Below, in pieces: positions 1 through 13,121 of a stretch of 64,000 nucleotides of DNA. This DNA is from Martelella lutilitoris. Its GTDB lineage: Bacteria > Pseudomonadota > Alphaproteobacteria > Rhizobiales > Rhizobiaceae. The translations under genes and the position numbers were made by a program. The notes below the pieces were generated by a model. The model searched no databases. It saw only the letters and a list, made by a program, of their open reading frames with translations, and was not told the origin of the DNA. Numbering within the stretch: position 1 is the stretch's first letter; each line of letters opens with the position of its first letter. The DNA lies in contig NZ_CP066786.1 in NCBI RefSeq assembly GCF_016598595.1, forward strand, positions 953,501-1,017,500, in the 5' to 3' direction.

Positions 1-768
1 GCCGAGATGATGTCCGAAACGACGCTCCAGCTCGACCTCGAACACCATGTCGTCGCTTTCGACCAGACGCTTGGCATCGTCGGTGCGTTCGGTCCAGACG
101 AGTGAGGAGCGGTTGCCCTTGAGCGGCAGGATGGCGAAGGGGCCGGCCGGCAGGAAATGCTCTTCCGCGCGACCGTTATGCGGGCGTTCATGGGAAACGG
201 TGGTGACGATGCCGGACTGGCCGTAATCGAATTTCACCGTCTTGATGCCCGCCATGTCTCTGAGCCGCGAGCGCACGCCGTCGCAGGCGACGACGAGCCG
301 CGTTGCAACCTCCTCGCCGCCTGCAAGCGTGATCTTCGCATGGCCGCCATTGTTCTCGAAAGCCGTGACGGCAGCCCGGTGGCGGATGGTGATGCCAAGC
401 TCGTCTGCCTTCTGCCGGAGCGCGCGGACCATGGAGACGTTCGGGATCATGTAGGCGAAGGGTTCGTTCGTCGCGGCGCGGTCGGCGAAAGTGAGGAAGA
501 CCGGCTTCACCGGTTCGCCGGTCTTCGAATCGGTGACGATCATGTCGTTGATCGGCTGGGCGTCGTCCTTGATGTCGTCCCAGAGCTCCAGCGTCTTCAG
601 CATGTTGATCGCGGCGGCGATGATGGCCGAAGCGCGCTCGTCCTTCTGCCAGACATGTTCGGGGGCGGCTTCCATCAGCTCGATATCGAGGTGCGGCGCC
701 GCCTTCTTGACGGCAACGGCGACGCTGAGGCCGACATAGCCACCGCCGACAATGATGATGTCCTTCAT
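1..768 (-). CDS. UbiH/UbiF/COQ6-family FAD-dependent monooxygenase (partial)
   Basis: The gene runs off the left edge; its first 256 codons are visible, starting at the ATG whose complement lies at 766-768. The N-terminus reads MKDIIIVGGGYVGLSVAVAV, the GxGxxG dinucleotide-binding fold of FAD monooxygenases. At the edge the reading is ERRFGHHLG, typical of the ubiquinone hydroxylase (UbiH/UbiF/COQ6) family. Such enzymes hydroxylate the aromatic ring of ubiquinone precursors at the inner membrane. The C-terminal half is missing, so the position hydroxylated cannot be assigned. It is divergent from tesB, with about 110 bp between the two starts. Confidence 0.82.
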   Translation of the reverse strand, partial: MKDIIIVGGGYVGLSVAVAVKKAAPHLDIELMEAAPEHVWQKDERASAIIAAAINMLKTLELWDDIKDDAQPINDMIVTDSKTGEPVKPVFLTFADRAATNEPFAYMIPNVSMVRALRQKADELGITIRHRAAVTAFENNGGHAKITLAGGEEVATRLVVACDGVRSRLRDMAGIKTVKFDYGQSGIVTTVSHERPHNGRAEEHFLPAGPFAILPLKGNRSSLVWTERTDDAKRLVESDDMVFEVELERRFGHHLG

Positions 769-881
769 TTCGCGCTCCCTTGCGGTCGTGCCGGCATTGG
801 CTTCAGGTCTCTCGATCAGCACCTTCGAAGCTGCTATACGGCATTGCAATACGTCAAGCGGTATATAGGGAAGCGTTCCGG

Positions 882-1772
882 ATGTCACAGGCCAATCCTG
901 CCCAAAGCGACAGCGTGCTTGCAGATCTGCTCGATCTGGAGCGGCTGGAGGAGAATCTTTATCGCGGGCAGAGTCCGGTCACGACCTGGCAACGCGTCTT
1001 CGGCGGGCAGGTGGTGGCGCAGTCGCTCGTCGCCGCCCAGCGCACGGTGCCGCCCGGCCGCTTCGTCCATTCGCTGCACGGCTATTTCATGCGGCCGGGC
1101 GACACCAAGGTGCCGATCGTCTTCCAGGTGGAGCGCCTGCGCGACGGGCGCAGCTTTTCCACCCGCAATGTCCGCGCCATACAGCACGGCGAGCCGATCT
1201 TCATCATGGCGGCCTCCTTCCAGATCGAGGAGGAGGGGTTCGAGCATCAGGACGTGATGCCGGACGTGCCGCCGCCGGAGGAACTGGTCGCCAGCGACAT
1301 CATGAACGATGCCGAACACGCGCCCGCGCCGATCCGCAACTACTGGAAGCGCGAAAGGCCGATCGAATTGCGCCCCGTGGACCTGGAGCAGTTCCTGTGG
1401 CGCAAGAAGCGCTCGCCGCGCCAGAGCATCTGGATCCGCGGCAACGGCATGCCGCCCAAGGGCCGCGCCTACCAGACCGCCTTTCTCTCCTACATGTCGG
1501 ACATGACGCTTCTCGATACGACGCTCTATCCGCATGAGAGCTCGGTGTTTTCCGACGGCATCCAGGGTGCGAGCCTCGATCACGCGGTCTGGTTCCACCG
1601 CCCCTTCGACATTTCCGACTGGCTTCTCTACGTGCATGAAAGCCCCTCGGCCAACGGCGCGCGCGGGCTTGCCTATGGCAAGATCTTTGCCCGCGACGGC
1701 ACGCTGGTGGCCTCCGTGGCCCAGGAGGGACTGATCCGGCTCAACGAGAATGTCCGGCCTTTCTACGAGTGA
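882..1772 (+). CDS. tesB: Acyl-CoA thioesterase II
   Basis: Encodes 296 aa, close to the usual length of about 286 for TesB, a cytoplasmic double-hotdog enzyme hydrolysing medium- and long-chain acyl-CoA. Family blocks are visible: VFGGQVVAQSLVAA near the N-terminus, VHSLHGYFMRPGD, RSFSTRNVRAIQ, then LDHAVWFHRPF and SVAQEGLIR near the C-terminus. The last two carry the Asp and Gln of the Asp/Thr/Gln catalytic set. The frame is open for 34 codons further upstream, but ATG 882 gives the normal family N-terminus (MSQANPAQSDSVLADLLDLE). It is a single gene divergent from the ubiquinone hydroxylase. Confidence 0.93.
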   Translation: MSQANPAQSDSVLADLLDLERLEENLYRGQSPVTTWQRVFGGQVVAQSLVAAQRTVPPGRFVHSLHGYFMRPGDTKVPIVFQVERLRDGRSFSTRNVRAIQHGEPIFIMAASFQIEEEGFEHQDVMPDVPPPEELVASDIMNDAEHAPAPIRNYWKRERPIELRPVDLEQFLWRKKRSPRQSIWIRGNGMPPKGRAYQTAFLSYMSDMTLLDTTLYPHESSVFSDGIQGASLDHAVWFHRPFDISDWLLYVHESPSANGARGLAYGKIFARDGTLVASVAQEGLIRLNENVRPFYE

Positions 1773-1782
1773 ATTCTGGAGG

Positions 1783-1809
1783 GCACACCGCAGTTCCGTG
1801 CGGGTGTGC
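1783..1809 (+). terminator. Hairpin after tesB, possible terminator
   Basis: GCACACCGCA pairs with TGCGGGTGTGC across a 6-nt loop, with one bulged G. It lies 10 bp after the tesB stop. There is no T-run after it, so an intrinsic terminator role is uncertain. Confidence 0.35.
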
Positions 1810-1929
1810 ACGCCCTGGGGCAACGCGCGGTTCCTGCCCGCGGAACGGCGCGGTTTCATCGTTTCGGACACTGTGTCTTGCAGCCCATTCAGCCATATGC
1901 ATAAAAATTAGGCAATTGCCGTGATTTGC

Positions 1930-1943
1930 GCACATCTGCGTGC
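1930..1943. promoter_or_regulatory. Possible NtrC-type half-site pair upstream of glnK
   Basis: GCAC-N6-GTGC inside a wider imperfect palindrome (TTGCGCAC / GTGCGAA), about 85 bp upstream of the sigma-54 promoter. NtrC sites usually read GCAC-N7-GTGC, so the spacing is one base short. The placement is right for an enhancer but the match is weak. The rest of 1773-2027 is AT-rich and shows no gene. Confidence 0.3.
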
Positions 1944-2027
1944 GAATGCTGCCGCAGTTTTGCCGCCATGTGTTTGGCGATATAAAATCATCATAAAAAT
2001 CAATTGATTATAAGAAAACTTCGAATC

Positions 2028-2043
2028 TGGCACGGACTTTGTA
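2028..2043 (+). promoter_or_regulatory. Sigma-54 (RpoN) promoter of glnK-amtB
   Basis: Sequence TGGCACGGACTTTGTA against the consensus TGGCACG-N4-TTGCW: the whole -24 element matches and only the C of the -12 element differs (T here). It lies about 95 bp before glnK, a classical NtrC/sigma-54 target. Confidence 0.8.
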
Positions 2044-2087
2044 TGTCTCTGATAGGCCGCTGACGGATTCGCCTGTCCAAGCGGTAA

Positions 2088-2477
<390 letters not shown>

Positions 2478-2499
2478 GACAGCAGGGGGTAATCAGTCT

Positions 2500-3828
2500 A
2501 TGTCTTCCAAACTCAAACTCTTTGCGGGCGTCACGGCGGTTGCGGCAGCTTCCTTTGCCTTTCCCGCGCTGGCTCAGGACGAAACTGTGATCGACCTGAC
2601 GACGGCAACCGGCGTTTCGCCGGCAACCGCTGAAATCCTCAACACCATGCTGTTCCTCATCGGCGGCTTCCTGGTCATGTGGATGGCAGCGGGCTTCGCC
2701 ATGCTCGAAATGGGCCTGGTGCGCAAGAAGAACGCCTCCATGCAGGGCCTGAAGAACATCGCCCTCTATTCGGTCGGCGGCATCATGTTCTGGTTCACCG
2801 GCTACAACCTGATGTATTCCGGCGTCGACGGCGGCTTCATGGGCTCGTTCGGCCCCTACGTCTTCCCGGGCCCCGGCATGGATGATGGTTCCGCCGGCTA
2901 TTCGGTCGCTTCCGACTGGTTCTTCCAGATGGTCTTCTGCGCCACGACCGCCTCGATCGTTTCGGGTACGGTTGCCGAGCGTATCAAGTTCTGGCCGTTC
3001 ATCATCTTCACCGTCATCCTGACCGGTATCCTCTATCCGATCACAGGTTCCTGGCAGTGGGGCGGCGGCTGGCTCGCTGAAATGGGCTTCTCCGACTTCG
3101 CCGGTTCGACGCTGGTTCATTCTGTCGGCGGCTGGGCCGCTCTTGCCGGCGCGCTCGTTCTCGGTGCGCGTGCGGGCAAATACGGCGCTGACGGTTCCGT
3201 TCACCCGATGCCGGGTTCCAACATCCCGCTCGCCGTTCTCGGTACCTTCATCCTGTGGCTCGGCTGGTTCGGCTTCAACGGCGGCTCGCAGCTTGCCATC
3301 GGCTCGATCGCGGATGCCGGCGACGTCTCCAAGATCTTCGTCAACACCAACCTGGCTGCTGCTGCCGGTGCCGTCGTTGCGATGATCCTGCTGCAGATCA
3401 TCTACAAGAAGGTCGACGTCACCATGGTCCTCAACGGCGCGCTTGCCGGTCTGGTCTCGATCACGGCCGAACCGCTGACGCCGTCCGTTCCGGCCGCGCT
3501 CTTCATCGGCGGTATCGGTGGCGTTATCGTCGTCGTCTTCGTCCCGCTGCTCGACAAGCTGAAGGTCGACGACGTTGTCGGCGCCATCCCGGTTCACCTG
3601 ATCGCCGGTATCTGGGGAACCTTCATCGTTCCGCTCACCAATGACGGCACGTCCTTCGGCACGCAGATCATCGGTATTGTCTCGATCGGCGTCTTCACTT
3701 TCGTAGCATCGCTGATCGTCTGGTTCATCCTCAAGGCCGTCATGGGCATCCGTGTCTCGCCGGAAGAGGAAGCGGACGGGCTCGACAAGTCGGAAGTCGG
3801 CGTCGAGGCCTATCCGGAATTCATGTAA
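2500..3828 (+). CDS. amtB: Ammonium transporter
   Basis: Encodes 442 aa. A cleavable signal peptide (residues 1 to about 27, ending PALAQDE) is followed by the eleven-helix Amt channel. The signature FWFTGYNLMYSG and the two pore histidines, in LVHSVGGWAAL and PVHLIAGIWG, are present. It imports ammonium/ammonia across the inner membrane and is closed by GlnK when nitrogen is plentiful. Start ATG 2500 follows an AGCAGGGGG ribosome binding site; the frame is open upstream but that part overlaps glnK and has no family similarity. It forms a two-gene operon with glnK, ended by a strong terminator. Confidence 0.95.
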   Translation: MSSKLKLFAGVTAVAAASFAFPALAQDETVIDLTTATGVSPATAEILNTMLFLIGGFLVMWMAAGFAMLEMGLVRKKNASMQGLKNIALYSVGGIMFWFTGYNLMYSGVDGGFMGSFGPYVFPGPGMDDGSAGYSVASDWFFQMVFCATTASIVSGTVAERIKFWPFIIFTVILTGILYPITGSWQWGGGWLAEMGFSDFAGSTLVHSVGGWAALAGALVLGARAGKYGADGSVHPMPGSNIPLAVLGTFILWLGWFGFNGGSQLAIGSIADAGDVSKIFVNTNLAAAAGAVVAMILLQIIYKKVDVTMVLNGALAGLVSITAEPLTPSVPAALFIGGIGGVIVVVFVPLLDKLKVDDVVGAIPVHLIAGIWGTFIVPLTNDGTSFGTQIIGIVSIGVFTFVASLIVWFILKAVMGIRVSPEEEADGLDKSEVGVEAYPEFM

Positions 3829-3869
3829 TTCCGCTTCAGAGCTACGGCCCGTATCATGCGGGCCGCGCG

Positions 3870-3897
3870 AACCCGGGCCCCGCGGCCCGGGTTTTTT
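3870..3897 (+). terminator. Intrinsic terminator of glnK-amtB
   Basis: A 10-bp stem AACCCGGGCC / GGCCCGGGTT with loop CCGC, running into TTTTTT. It begins about 40 bp after the amtB stop. Confidence 0.9.
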
Positions 3898-3926
3898 GTT
3901 GGGGTATGGCCGTCGTTTTTCGATGG

Positions 3927-3941
3927 TTAAAGAGGCTTTAA
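3927..3941. promoter_or_regulatory. CtrA binding site upstream of ftsK
   Basis: TTAA-AGAGGCT-TTAA followed by CC: an exact match to the full CtrA box TTAA-N7-TTAAC. It lies about 105 bp before ftsK and downstream of the amtB terminator, so it belongs to ftsK. CtrA is the alphaproteobacterial cell-cycle master regulator and division genes are known targets. Confidence 0.65.
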
Positions 3942-4045
3942 CCCATCGCTGCTAGCCTGCCGGCGATGCCCATTGTGCCGGCTGCCGAACAGGCGCCGGC
4001 GTTCAGGGCGGCCGAATCAGAACAGAGTTTCAGGAACGGACAGAC

Positions 4046-6757
<2,712 letters not shown>

Positions 6758-6856
6758 CGCCCCATCTTTGAGTGCACGAACAATCCGGCGCCTGCCCAGA
6801 AATCGCCGTCTTGGCCGGGCAGGAAGCGCTTTAACAGAGTTTCAGGATATTGACAG

Positions 6857-7588
6857 ATGAGTGACCGCAACGTGACCACGCCCCCAAACGCCACACGGTC
6901 GCGCCGGCAGTTCATGGGCGGGATCGCGGGCGGCGCGGCAATGCTGTTCTGCGCTGCCGCTCCGGTCTTCGCGCAGACATCGACCGTACCGTTGCCGACG
7001 AAACGCGACGGGTCGCAGCAGGTCGCGCAGGCCACCACGGCGGCGCCGGCCGATGCCGCCCAGAAGATCGCCAACCATTTTTCCTCGGTCAAGACGATGA
7101 CCGGTGAGTTCATGCAGTTCGGCCCGCGCGGCGACCAGGCCGGCGGCAAGTTCTATCTGGAGCGCCCGGGCAAGCTGCGTTTCGACTATGATCCTCCGTC
7201 GACGCTGAAGGTGATCGCCGATGGCCGCAATGTCGCCGTCGGCAATGGCGAGCTCGATACCTGGGACTTCTACCCCCTGTCACGCACGCCGCTCAGCCTG
7301 CTCCTGGCTGACCAGATCGACCTCGAGAACCGGATGGTGCGCGATGTGCGCCAGCAGAGCGGGCTGACGATCATCGTGCTTGGCGACAAGTCGATCTTCG
7401 GCGACCAGGTGATCACGCTGATGTTCGACAGCAAGACCTATGAGCTGCGTCAGTGGACCATTACAGATGCCCAGGGCAAGGACACGACCGTGATCCTCTC
7501 CAACGTCCGCACCGGCGTCGAATTCGGCCGCTCCGTTTTCCGCATCCCCTACGACCAGATCATGGCAAGCCCCAGCTCCAGCAACTGA
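6857..7588 (+). CDS. lolA: LolA-family outer-membrane lipoprotein carrier
   Basis: Encodes 243 aa. LolA carries lipoproteins through the periplasm from the inner to the outer membrane. The signal region has SRRQFMGG followed by a hydrophobic stretch ending PVFA, which is a twin-arginine (Tat) pattern rather than a plain Sec signal. After a Ala/Thr-rich spacer, the LolA fold starts near residue 68: HFSSVKTMTGEFMQ, FYLERPGKLRFDYDPPS and LSLLLADQIDL. It lies 99 bp after ftsK, the same neighbour order seen in other alphaproteobacteria. A GTTTCAGGA leader identical to that of ftsK precedes the start. Confidence 0.88.
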   Translation: MSDRNVTTPPNATRSRRQFMGGIAGGAAMLFCAAAPVFAQTSTVPLPTKRDGSQQVAQATTAAPADAAQKIANHFSSVKTMTGEFMQFGPRGDQAGGKFYLERPGKLRFDYDPPSTLKVIADGRNVAVGNGELDTWDFYPLSRTPLSLLLADQIDLENRMVRDVRQQSGLTIIVLGDKSIFGDQVITLMFDSKTYELRQWTITDAQGKDTTVILSNVRTGVEFGRSVFRIPYDQIMASPSSSN

Positions 7589-7658
7589 CGGCCTTCCGGT
7601 CGCCTCGAGAATCGCCTATTGCTGATGCCCCTTCGGCAAAGGCAGGAAAGGCGTCGAC

Positions 7659-8462
7659 TTGGAACTGAAGCTTACCACATGGAACATCAACTCGGTGCGC
7701 CTGCGCCTGCCGATCGTCAGCAGGTTTCTTGACGAGCACGCGCCGGATGTTCTCTGCCTTCAGGAAATCAAATGTCTGAACGACCAGTTCCCCTACAAGG
7801 CGCTGCGCGAACTCGGTTACGAGCATATCGCGGTCCATGGCCAGAAAGGCTATCATGGCGTTGCCATCGTTTCGCGCCTGCCGCTCGGCGAAGGGTTCTC
7901 GACCGATTACTGCGCCATGGGCGACACCCGGCACATCGCGGCGGTGATCGATGTCGGCGGCCGGAAGATCCGCCTGCACAATTTCTATGTACCGGCCGGC
8001 GGCGATGAACCGGATCCGGAGGTCAATCCGAAATTCCGCCACAAGCTCGATTTTCTGGCAGAGATGAAGGCGCTGAAGGCGGATGCCGAGGATGGCGTCA
8101 GCTCAATTCTGGTCGGCGATCTCAACATCGCGCCGATGGAGCATGATGTCTGGTCGCACAAGCAACTCCTGAAGGTCGTCAGCCACACGCCGGTGGAAAC
8201 CGAGGGCATGCGCGACCTGATCACCGCAGGCGGCTGGACCGACCTGATGCGCCACGTCACACCGGAGGACGAAAAGCTCTACACCTGGTGGAGCTATCGC
8301 GCCAAGGACTGGAAGGCCGCCAATCGCGGCCGCAGGCTCGATCACATCTGGTCTTCTGCCGATCTCGTTCCCGCCTTTAGCGGCTTCGAGATCCTCGCCG
8401 ATGCGCGCGGATGGGAAAAACCCTCCGACCATGTGCCGGTGACGGGTTACTTCTCGCTCTGA
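7659..8462 (+). CDS. xthA: Exodeoxyribonuclease III (AP endonuclease)
   Basis: Encodes 267 aa, normal for XthA. The enzyme cuts DNA at abasic sites and removes 3' blocking groups in base excision repair. Endonuclease/exonuclease/phosphatase motifs are in order: TTWNINSVRLRL, LCLQEIKC (metal-binding Glu), GDLNIAP and RLDHIW, then SDHVPVTGY with the catalytic Asp-His. The start is a TTG at 7659 behind AGGAAAGG; no ATG in a sensible position gives the full fold. The last 16 bp overlap the convergent ceramidase-like gene. Confidence 0.93.
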   Translation: MELKLTTWNINSVRLRLPIVSRFLDEHAPDVLCLQEIKCLNDQFPYKALRELGYEHIAVHGQKGYHGVAIVSRLPLGEGFSTDYCAMGDTRHIAAVIDVGGRKIRLHNFYVPAGGDEPDPEVNPKFRHKLDFLAEMKALKADAEDGVSSILVGDLNIAPMEHDVWSHKQLLKVVSHTPVETEGMRDLITAGGWTDLMRHVTPEDEKLYTWWSYRAKDWKAANRGRRLDHIWSSADLVPAFSGFEILADARGWEKPSDHVPVTGYFSL

Positions 8463-9133
8463 TCGGCGGAAGGGCCGGGCGGCATGGCGTTGATTGCGCC
8501 CATCAGCAGAATGCCGAGTACCGTTGCATTCAGGATATGCCAGAGAAAATGCGTGCCGAGCCCGCCGGTGATCGCGCATGAGGCCTGGTCCAGGCTGCGG
8601 AAGGTCAGCGAGATGATGAAGATCGCCGTGGCGCCGGCGAAATAGCGCCACACCGGATGGCCGCGATAAGCGGCGATCGCGCTGGCAAGCGCCATGGCGA
8701 TCAGCGCCGGCGCATATTGCAGCGAGCCGTTGAGTGCGGCGCCGTTACGCCCCAAAAGCCCGACGAGATAGACCACCGCCACGAAGCCGAACAGGGTCGC
8801 CACCATGTAGCCGATGATGTCGAAACTCTTGCCGCCAGTGACGCGGATGAAGATCAGCAGGATATAGGCAAAGAAGAACAGCCAGATCGGGATCACGTCG
8901 AGCGCGCCGGAAAGCGGCGTTGCCAGCGTGTGGAACAGGAACGATCCGACGCCGATGGCGAAGACCAGCGCGATCACGGTCAGCTCGATCAGTGAACGCT
9001 CGGCACGACGCCAGGCCTTCGGCCAGGCAATCATCGCGGCGATGATGAAGGCAAGGTTGGTGAGCGCGTTGACGGGCTCGTTCCAGAACCCGGCCGCCGT
9101 CCGTTCGCAGTAGAGATCGACGAAGCTCTCCAT
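8447..9133 (-). CDS. Alkaline ceramidase-like integral membrane hydrolase
   Basis: Encodes 228 aa with about seven hydrophobic helices. Residues Ser64-x3-His68, Asp79 and His195-x3-His199 (in GSFLFHT, LDVIPIW and THFLWH) reproduce the spacing of the zinc site and catalytic residues of alkaline ceramidases such as human ACER3 (Ser77, His81, Asp92, His217, His221). This puts it in the CREST superfamily of membrane amidase/lipase-like enzymes. Ceramidase activity is inferred, and the natural substrate could be another lipid amide. It is the last gene of a minus-strand run, 3 bp behind the epimerase-like gene, and it overlaps the end of xthA. Confidence 0.7.
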   Translation of the reverse strand: MESFVDLYCERTAAGFWNEPVNALTNLAFIIAAMIAWPKAWRRAERSLIELTVIALVFAIGVGSFLFHTLATPLSGALDVIPIWLFFFAYILLIFIRVTGGKSFDIIGYMVATLFGFVAVVYLVGLLGRNGAALNGSLQYAPALIAMALASAIAAYRGHPVWRYFAGATAIFIISLTFRSLDQASCAITGGLGTHFLWHILNATVLGILLMGAINAMPPGPSADQSEK

Positions 9134-9136
9134 CCC

Positions 9137-9993
9137 TCAATACGCCTTCATGTCCCACATCTGCCTGAGCGATTGCCGGTAGTTCGGAAACTCGAATTCG
9201 TAGCCGAGCTTCTTCAGCTTGGCGTTGCTGACGCGCTTGTTCTCGCCCCAGAAGGAGCGCGCCATCGGCGAGAGGTCGGCGTCCTCGAAGGCGATTTCCG
9301 GCGGCGGTTCGATGCCCATCAGCCGGGCGGCCTCCACGATCACGTCCTGCGGCGGCGAAGGTTCGTTGTCGGTGACATTGAAGATGCCGCCGAAGCCATG
9401 CTCGGCCAGGAAGGCGGTGGCGTAACCGATATCCTCGACCCGGATCCGGTTGAAGACCTGGTTTTCCTTGATGATGCGCTTCTGCGTGCCCTCCATCAGC
9501 CGGCGGAAGGCATTGCGGCCCGGACCATAGATGCCGGAAAGCCTCAGGATCGCCACCGGAATGCCGTGCTCCTCGCCTGTTTCCAGCCATTGCCGCTCGA
9601 CCTCGAGCCGTCGCCTGGAACGCCCCGATGTCGGCCGGCATTCCGACGTCTCGTCGACCCAGGCGCCCTCATGGTCGCCATAGACCCCGACCGTGGAGAG
9701 GTAGCAGACCCACTGCAACGACGGCAGTTCGAAATGCACCACGCGGCGGGCGATGTTGAGAAGAAGATCACCTTCCTCGCCGGGCGGAATGGTCTGCACG
9801 ACATGCGTCGCCTGGCGCAGCTTGCGGGCAAGCGACCGGTCGATGGTTTCGCCATCGAAGATGAAGGTTTCGATGCCGCACGCGCCAAGCATGGCGGCGT
9901 TCTCGGCCGTCCGCGTCGTGCCGGCGACATGATGGCACGCCGGCGCCAGGGCCGAGGCGATCGCGCGACCGGAATAGCCGGCGCCGAAAACAA

Positions 9994-10003
<10 letters not shown>
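9137..10003 (-). CDS. NAD(P)-dependent epimerase-like extended SDR protein
   Basis: Encodes 288 aa. The N-terminus [19 protein letters not shown] is a Rossmann GxGxxG fold. [18 protein letters not shown] and [12 protein letters not shown] are typical of the atypical extended SDRs related to YeeZ; a Ser-Thr is seen but the classical YxxxK is not obvious, so a catalytic role is unclear. The start at 10003 is chosen because it gives the conserved N-terminus; the frame is open 8 codons further. It overlaps the 3' end of queG by 10 bp, implying translational coupling. The substrate is unknown. Confidence 0.75.
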
Positions 10004-11133
<1,130 letters not shown>

Positions 11134-11182
11134 TGATCCACCGCTCTGTTGCGCCGTTCTGATAAACGTGGCGTCTTGCGGC

Positions 11183-11875
11183 TCAAAAATCCAGATCGGC
11201 GTAATGGGAAACCGGCACGACTCCGCGCACGCGGTCGGCCAGCAACGCGCGGAAGGCGGGCCGTGATTTCAGCCGCTGGTACCATTCCTTGGCCGCGGGC
11301 GCCTCGTCCCAGTTGATTTCGCCCAGATAGTCGAGGGCCGAAATGGCGCCGCCGGCGGAAAGGTCGGCATAGCTCATGCGCTTGCCCGCAAGCCAGCCGC
11401 GGTTGCCGGCAAGCCAGGCAAGATATTTCATATGCTGGCGGATATTGGCGCGCGCAGCCCGCAGGATGCGCGAATCGGGCGCGCCCCCGCCGTGCTCGCT
11501 TCCCATCTGCAGCTTGTAGACCCGTTCGCGGCAGAGCGGGTAGGTTACGTCCTGTTCCAGTTTCAACAGGAACCATTCGGTCAGCCGGCGGATCTCGGCG
11601 CGCTGGAAGGGTTCCTCGGCAAGAAGCCGGCGCTCGCGCTGCAGCACGCCATGGGTCTCGTCCATGAATTCGGCGATGACGAAGGGGCCGCAGAGCGCAC
11701 GCATATTGTCGTCGACATAGACCGGAAGCGTTCCGGCCGGATTGGCGGTGAGAAAGGCCTTGCGTTTCTCCCAGGGCCGTTCCTCGATCAGGTCAACGTC
11801 GAAAGCATATTCGCCGATGACCAGGCGAATGAAACGCGATGCGGCGGACATGGGGTGATGGTAGAGCGTAGACAT
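11183..11875 (-). CDS. Glutathione S-transferase family protein
   Basis: Encodes 230 aa. The N-terminal thioredoxin-like domain (residues 1-80) begins with [21 protein letters not shown] and contains the cis-proline segment [12 protein letters not shown]. An all-helical C-terminal domain follows, including [20 protein letters not shown] and [17 protein letters not shown], which is the GST helix-capping region. The position usually filled by catalytic Ser/Cys is Ser10-Ala-Ala-Ser. A role in glutathione conjugation or reduction is family knowledge; no substrate can be given. It is upstream of queG in the same orientation. Confidence 0.85.
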   Translation of the reverse strand: MSTLYHHPMSAASRFIRLVIGEYAFDVDLIEERPWEKRKAFLTANPAGTLPVYVDDNMRALCGPFVIAEFMDETHGVLQRERRLLAEEPFQRAEIRRLTEWFLLKLEQDVTYPLCRERVYKLQMGSEHGGGAPDSRILRAARANIRQHMKYLAWLAGNRGWLAGKRMSYADLSAGGAISALDYLGEINWDEAPAAKEWYQRLKSRPAFRALLADRVRGVVPVSHYADLDF

Positions 11876-12015
11876 CTGGCTTTCGTCGCATGAAACGGGG
11901 CGCGATCATGCCCCCGATCCGGTTTTCAGGCGCGGACAAGAGGTTTGGCGCGGTCGTTCGTTCGTGTTCGAGTGGGCCCATCCTATCGCCGAAGGATTAA
12001 CGATGGGTGACCGGC

Positions 12016-12864
12016 CTAACCGCCGGGACTGATCACGCCCATCGCCAGAAGCACGAGAAGCGCGCCGCCGAGGATCACGCGATAATAGACGAAGGGCATG
12101 TAATTGCGGGTGGAAACGAGCTTGAGGAAGAACACGATCACCGCATAGCCGACGACGAAGGCAATCAGGGTCGCAAGCGCTGTCGCGCCCCAGCCGACCG
12201 GATTGTCCTCGCCGATGCTCTTGAAAAGCTGATAGAAGCCGGAACCGAACACGGCCGGCACAGCGAGCAGGAAGGAATAGCGGGCCGCCGCCTCGCGGGT
12301 GTAGCCGAGCAGCAGGCCAGCGCTGATCGTGCCGCCCGAGCGCGAGACGCCGGGAATCAGCGCCATGGCCTGGGCAAAACCGTAGAGAATGCCGTCGCGC
12401 CAGGACAGCTTGTCGAGCGTGACCTTCTTGGCGCCCACCTTGTCGGCATAGCCCATGATCAGGCCGAAGACGATCAGCATGGTGGCGGTGATATAGAGGT
12501 TGCGCAGCGAATGCTCGATCTGGTCCTTGAAGAGCAGGCCGAGAACGACGATTGGGACCGAGCCGATGATGATCAGCCAGCCCATGCGCACGTCTGCCGG
12601 AGAATGGCGTCCGGGATAGTCGCCGAGCTTCAGGTTCTTGGCCAGCCAGGCGCTGGCGATGCGCATGATGTCGGACCAGAAATAGACGAGAACCGCCGTT
12701 TCCGTGCCGATCTGGGTGATCGCCGTAAACGCCGCGCCGGGATCAGCGCCCGAAGGCAGGAACTCGCCGGCAATGCGCAGATGCGCGCTTGAGGAAATGG
12801 GAAGAAATTCCGTGAGGCCCTGCAACAGGCCGAGAAAGGCGGCTTCGATCCAACCGATATCCAT
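12016..12864 (-). CDS. uppP: Undecaprenyl-diphosphatase
   Basis: Encodes 282 aa. UppP (BacA) removes a phosphate from undecaprenyl pyrophosphate at the inner membrane so that the lipid carrier can be reused for peptidoglycan and polysaccharide export; extra copies give bacitracin resistance. The two family signatures are clear: [18 protein letters not shown] at residues 13-30 and [20 protein letters not shown] near 155-175. About eight membrane helices are expected. It reads toward the GST-queG run but is separated from it by about 140 bp. Confidence 0.94.
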   Translation of the reverse strand: MDIGWIEAAFLGLLQGLTEFLPISSSAHLRIAGEFLPSGADPGAAFTAITQIGTETAVLVYFWSDIMRIASAWLAKNLKLGDYPGRHSPADVRMGWLIIIGSVPIVVLGLLFKDQIEHSLRNLYITATMLIVFGLIMGYADKVGAKKVTLDKLSWRDGILYGFAQAMALIPGVSRSGGTISAGLLLGYTREAAARYSFLLAVPAVFGSGFYQLFKSIGEDNPVGWGATALATLIAFVVGYAVIVFFLKLVSTRNYMPFVYYRVILGGALLVLLAMGVISPGG

Positions 12865-13121
12865 GCGCTTGAAAATCCCTGCTCACTGAAAAACTGTAGC
12901 TGAAAACGCGATCTTGAAAAAATGGCGGCCCGTCCTTCAAAACCGGTTTCACGACCGCCAGGCATTAGTAGCCGAACAGGGCGCTATTGGGAAGCTGTGT
13001 GGCGCCGGCGAACGCTAATGGTGACTTTCCGTGCCGGAGATCGAAACGCCGTTGCTTGCCAATATGCAAAGAGCGCGTATCCTGTCCTTCAAAGGGTCAC
13101 ACTGAGGAGCAGGGGATCAAA

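Noticed and set aside
1842..1863. GGAAC-N13-CGTT after tesB as an EcfG promoter
   Set aside because: The spacer is only 13 bases; 16-17 are needed.
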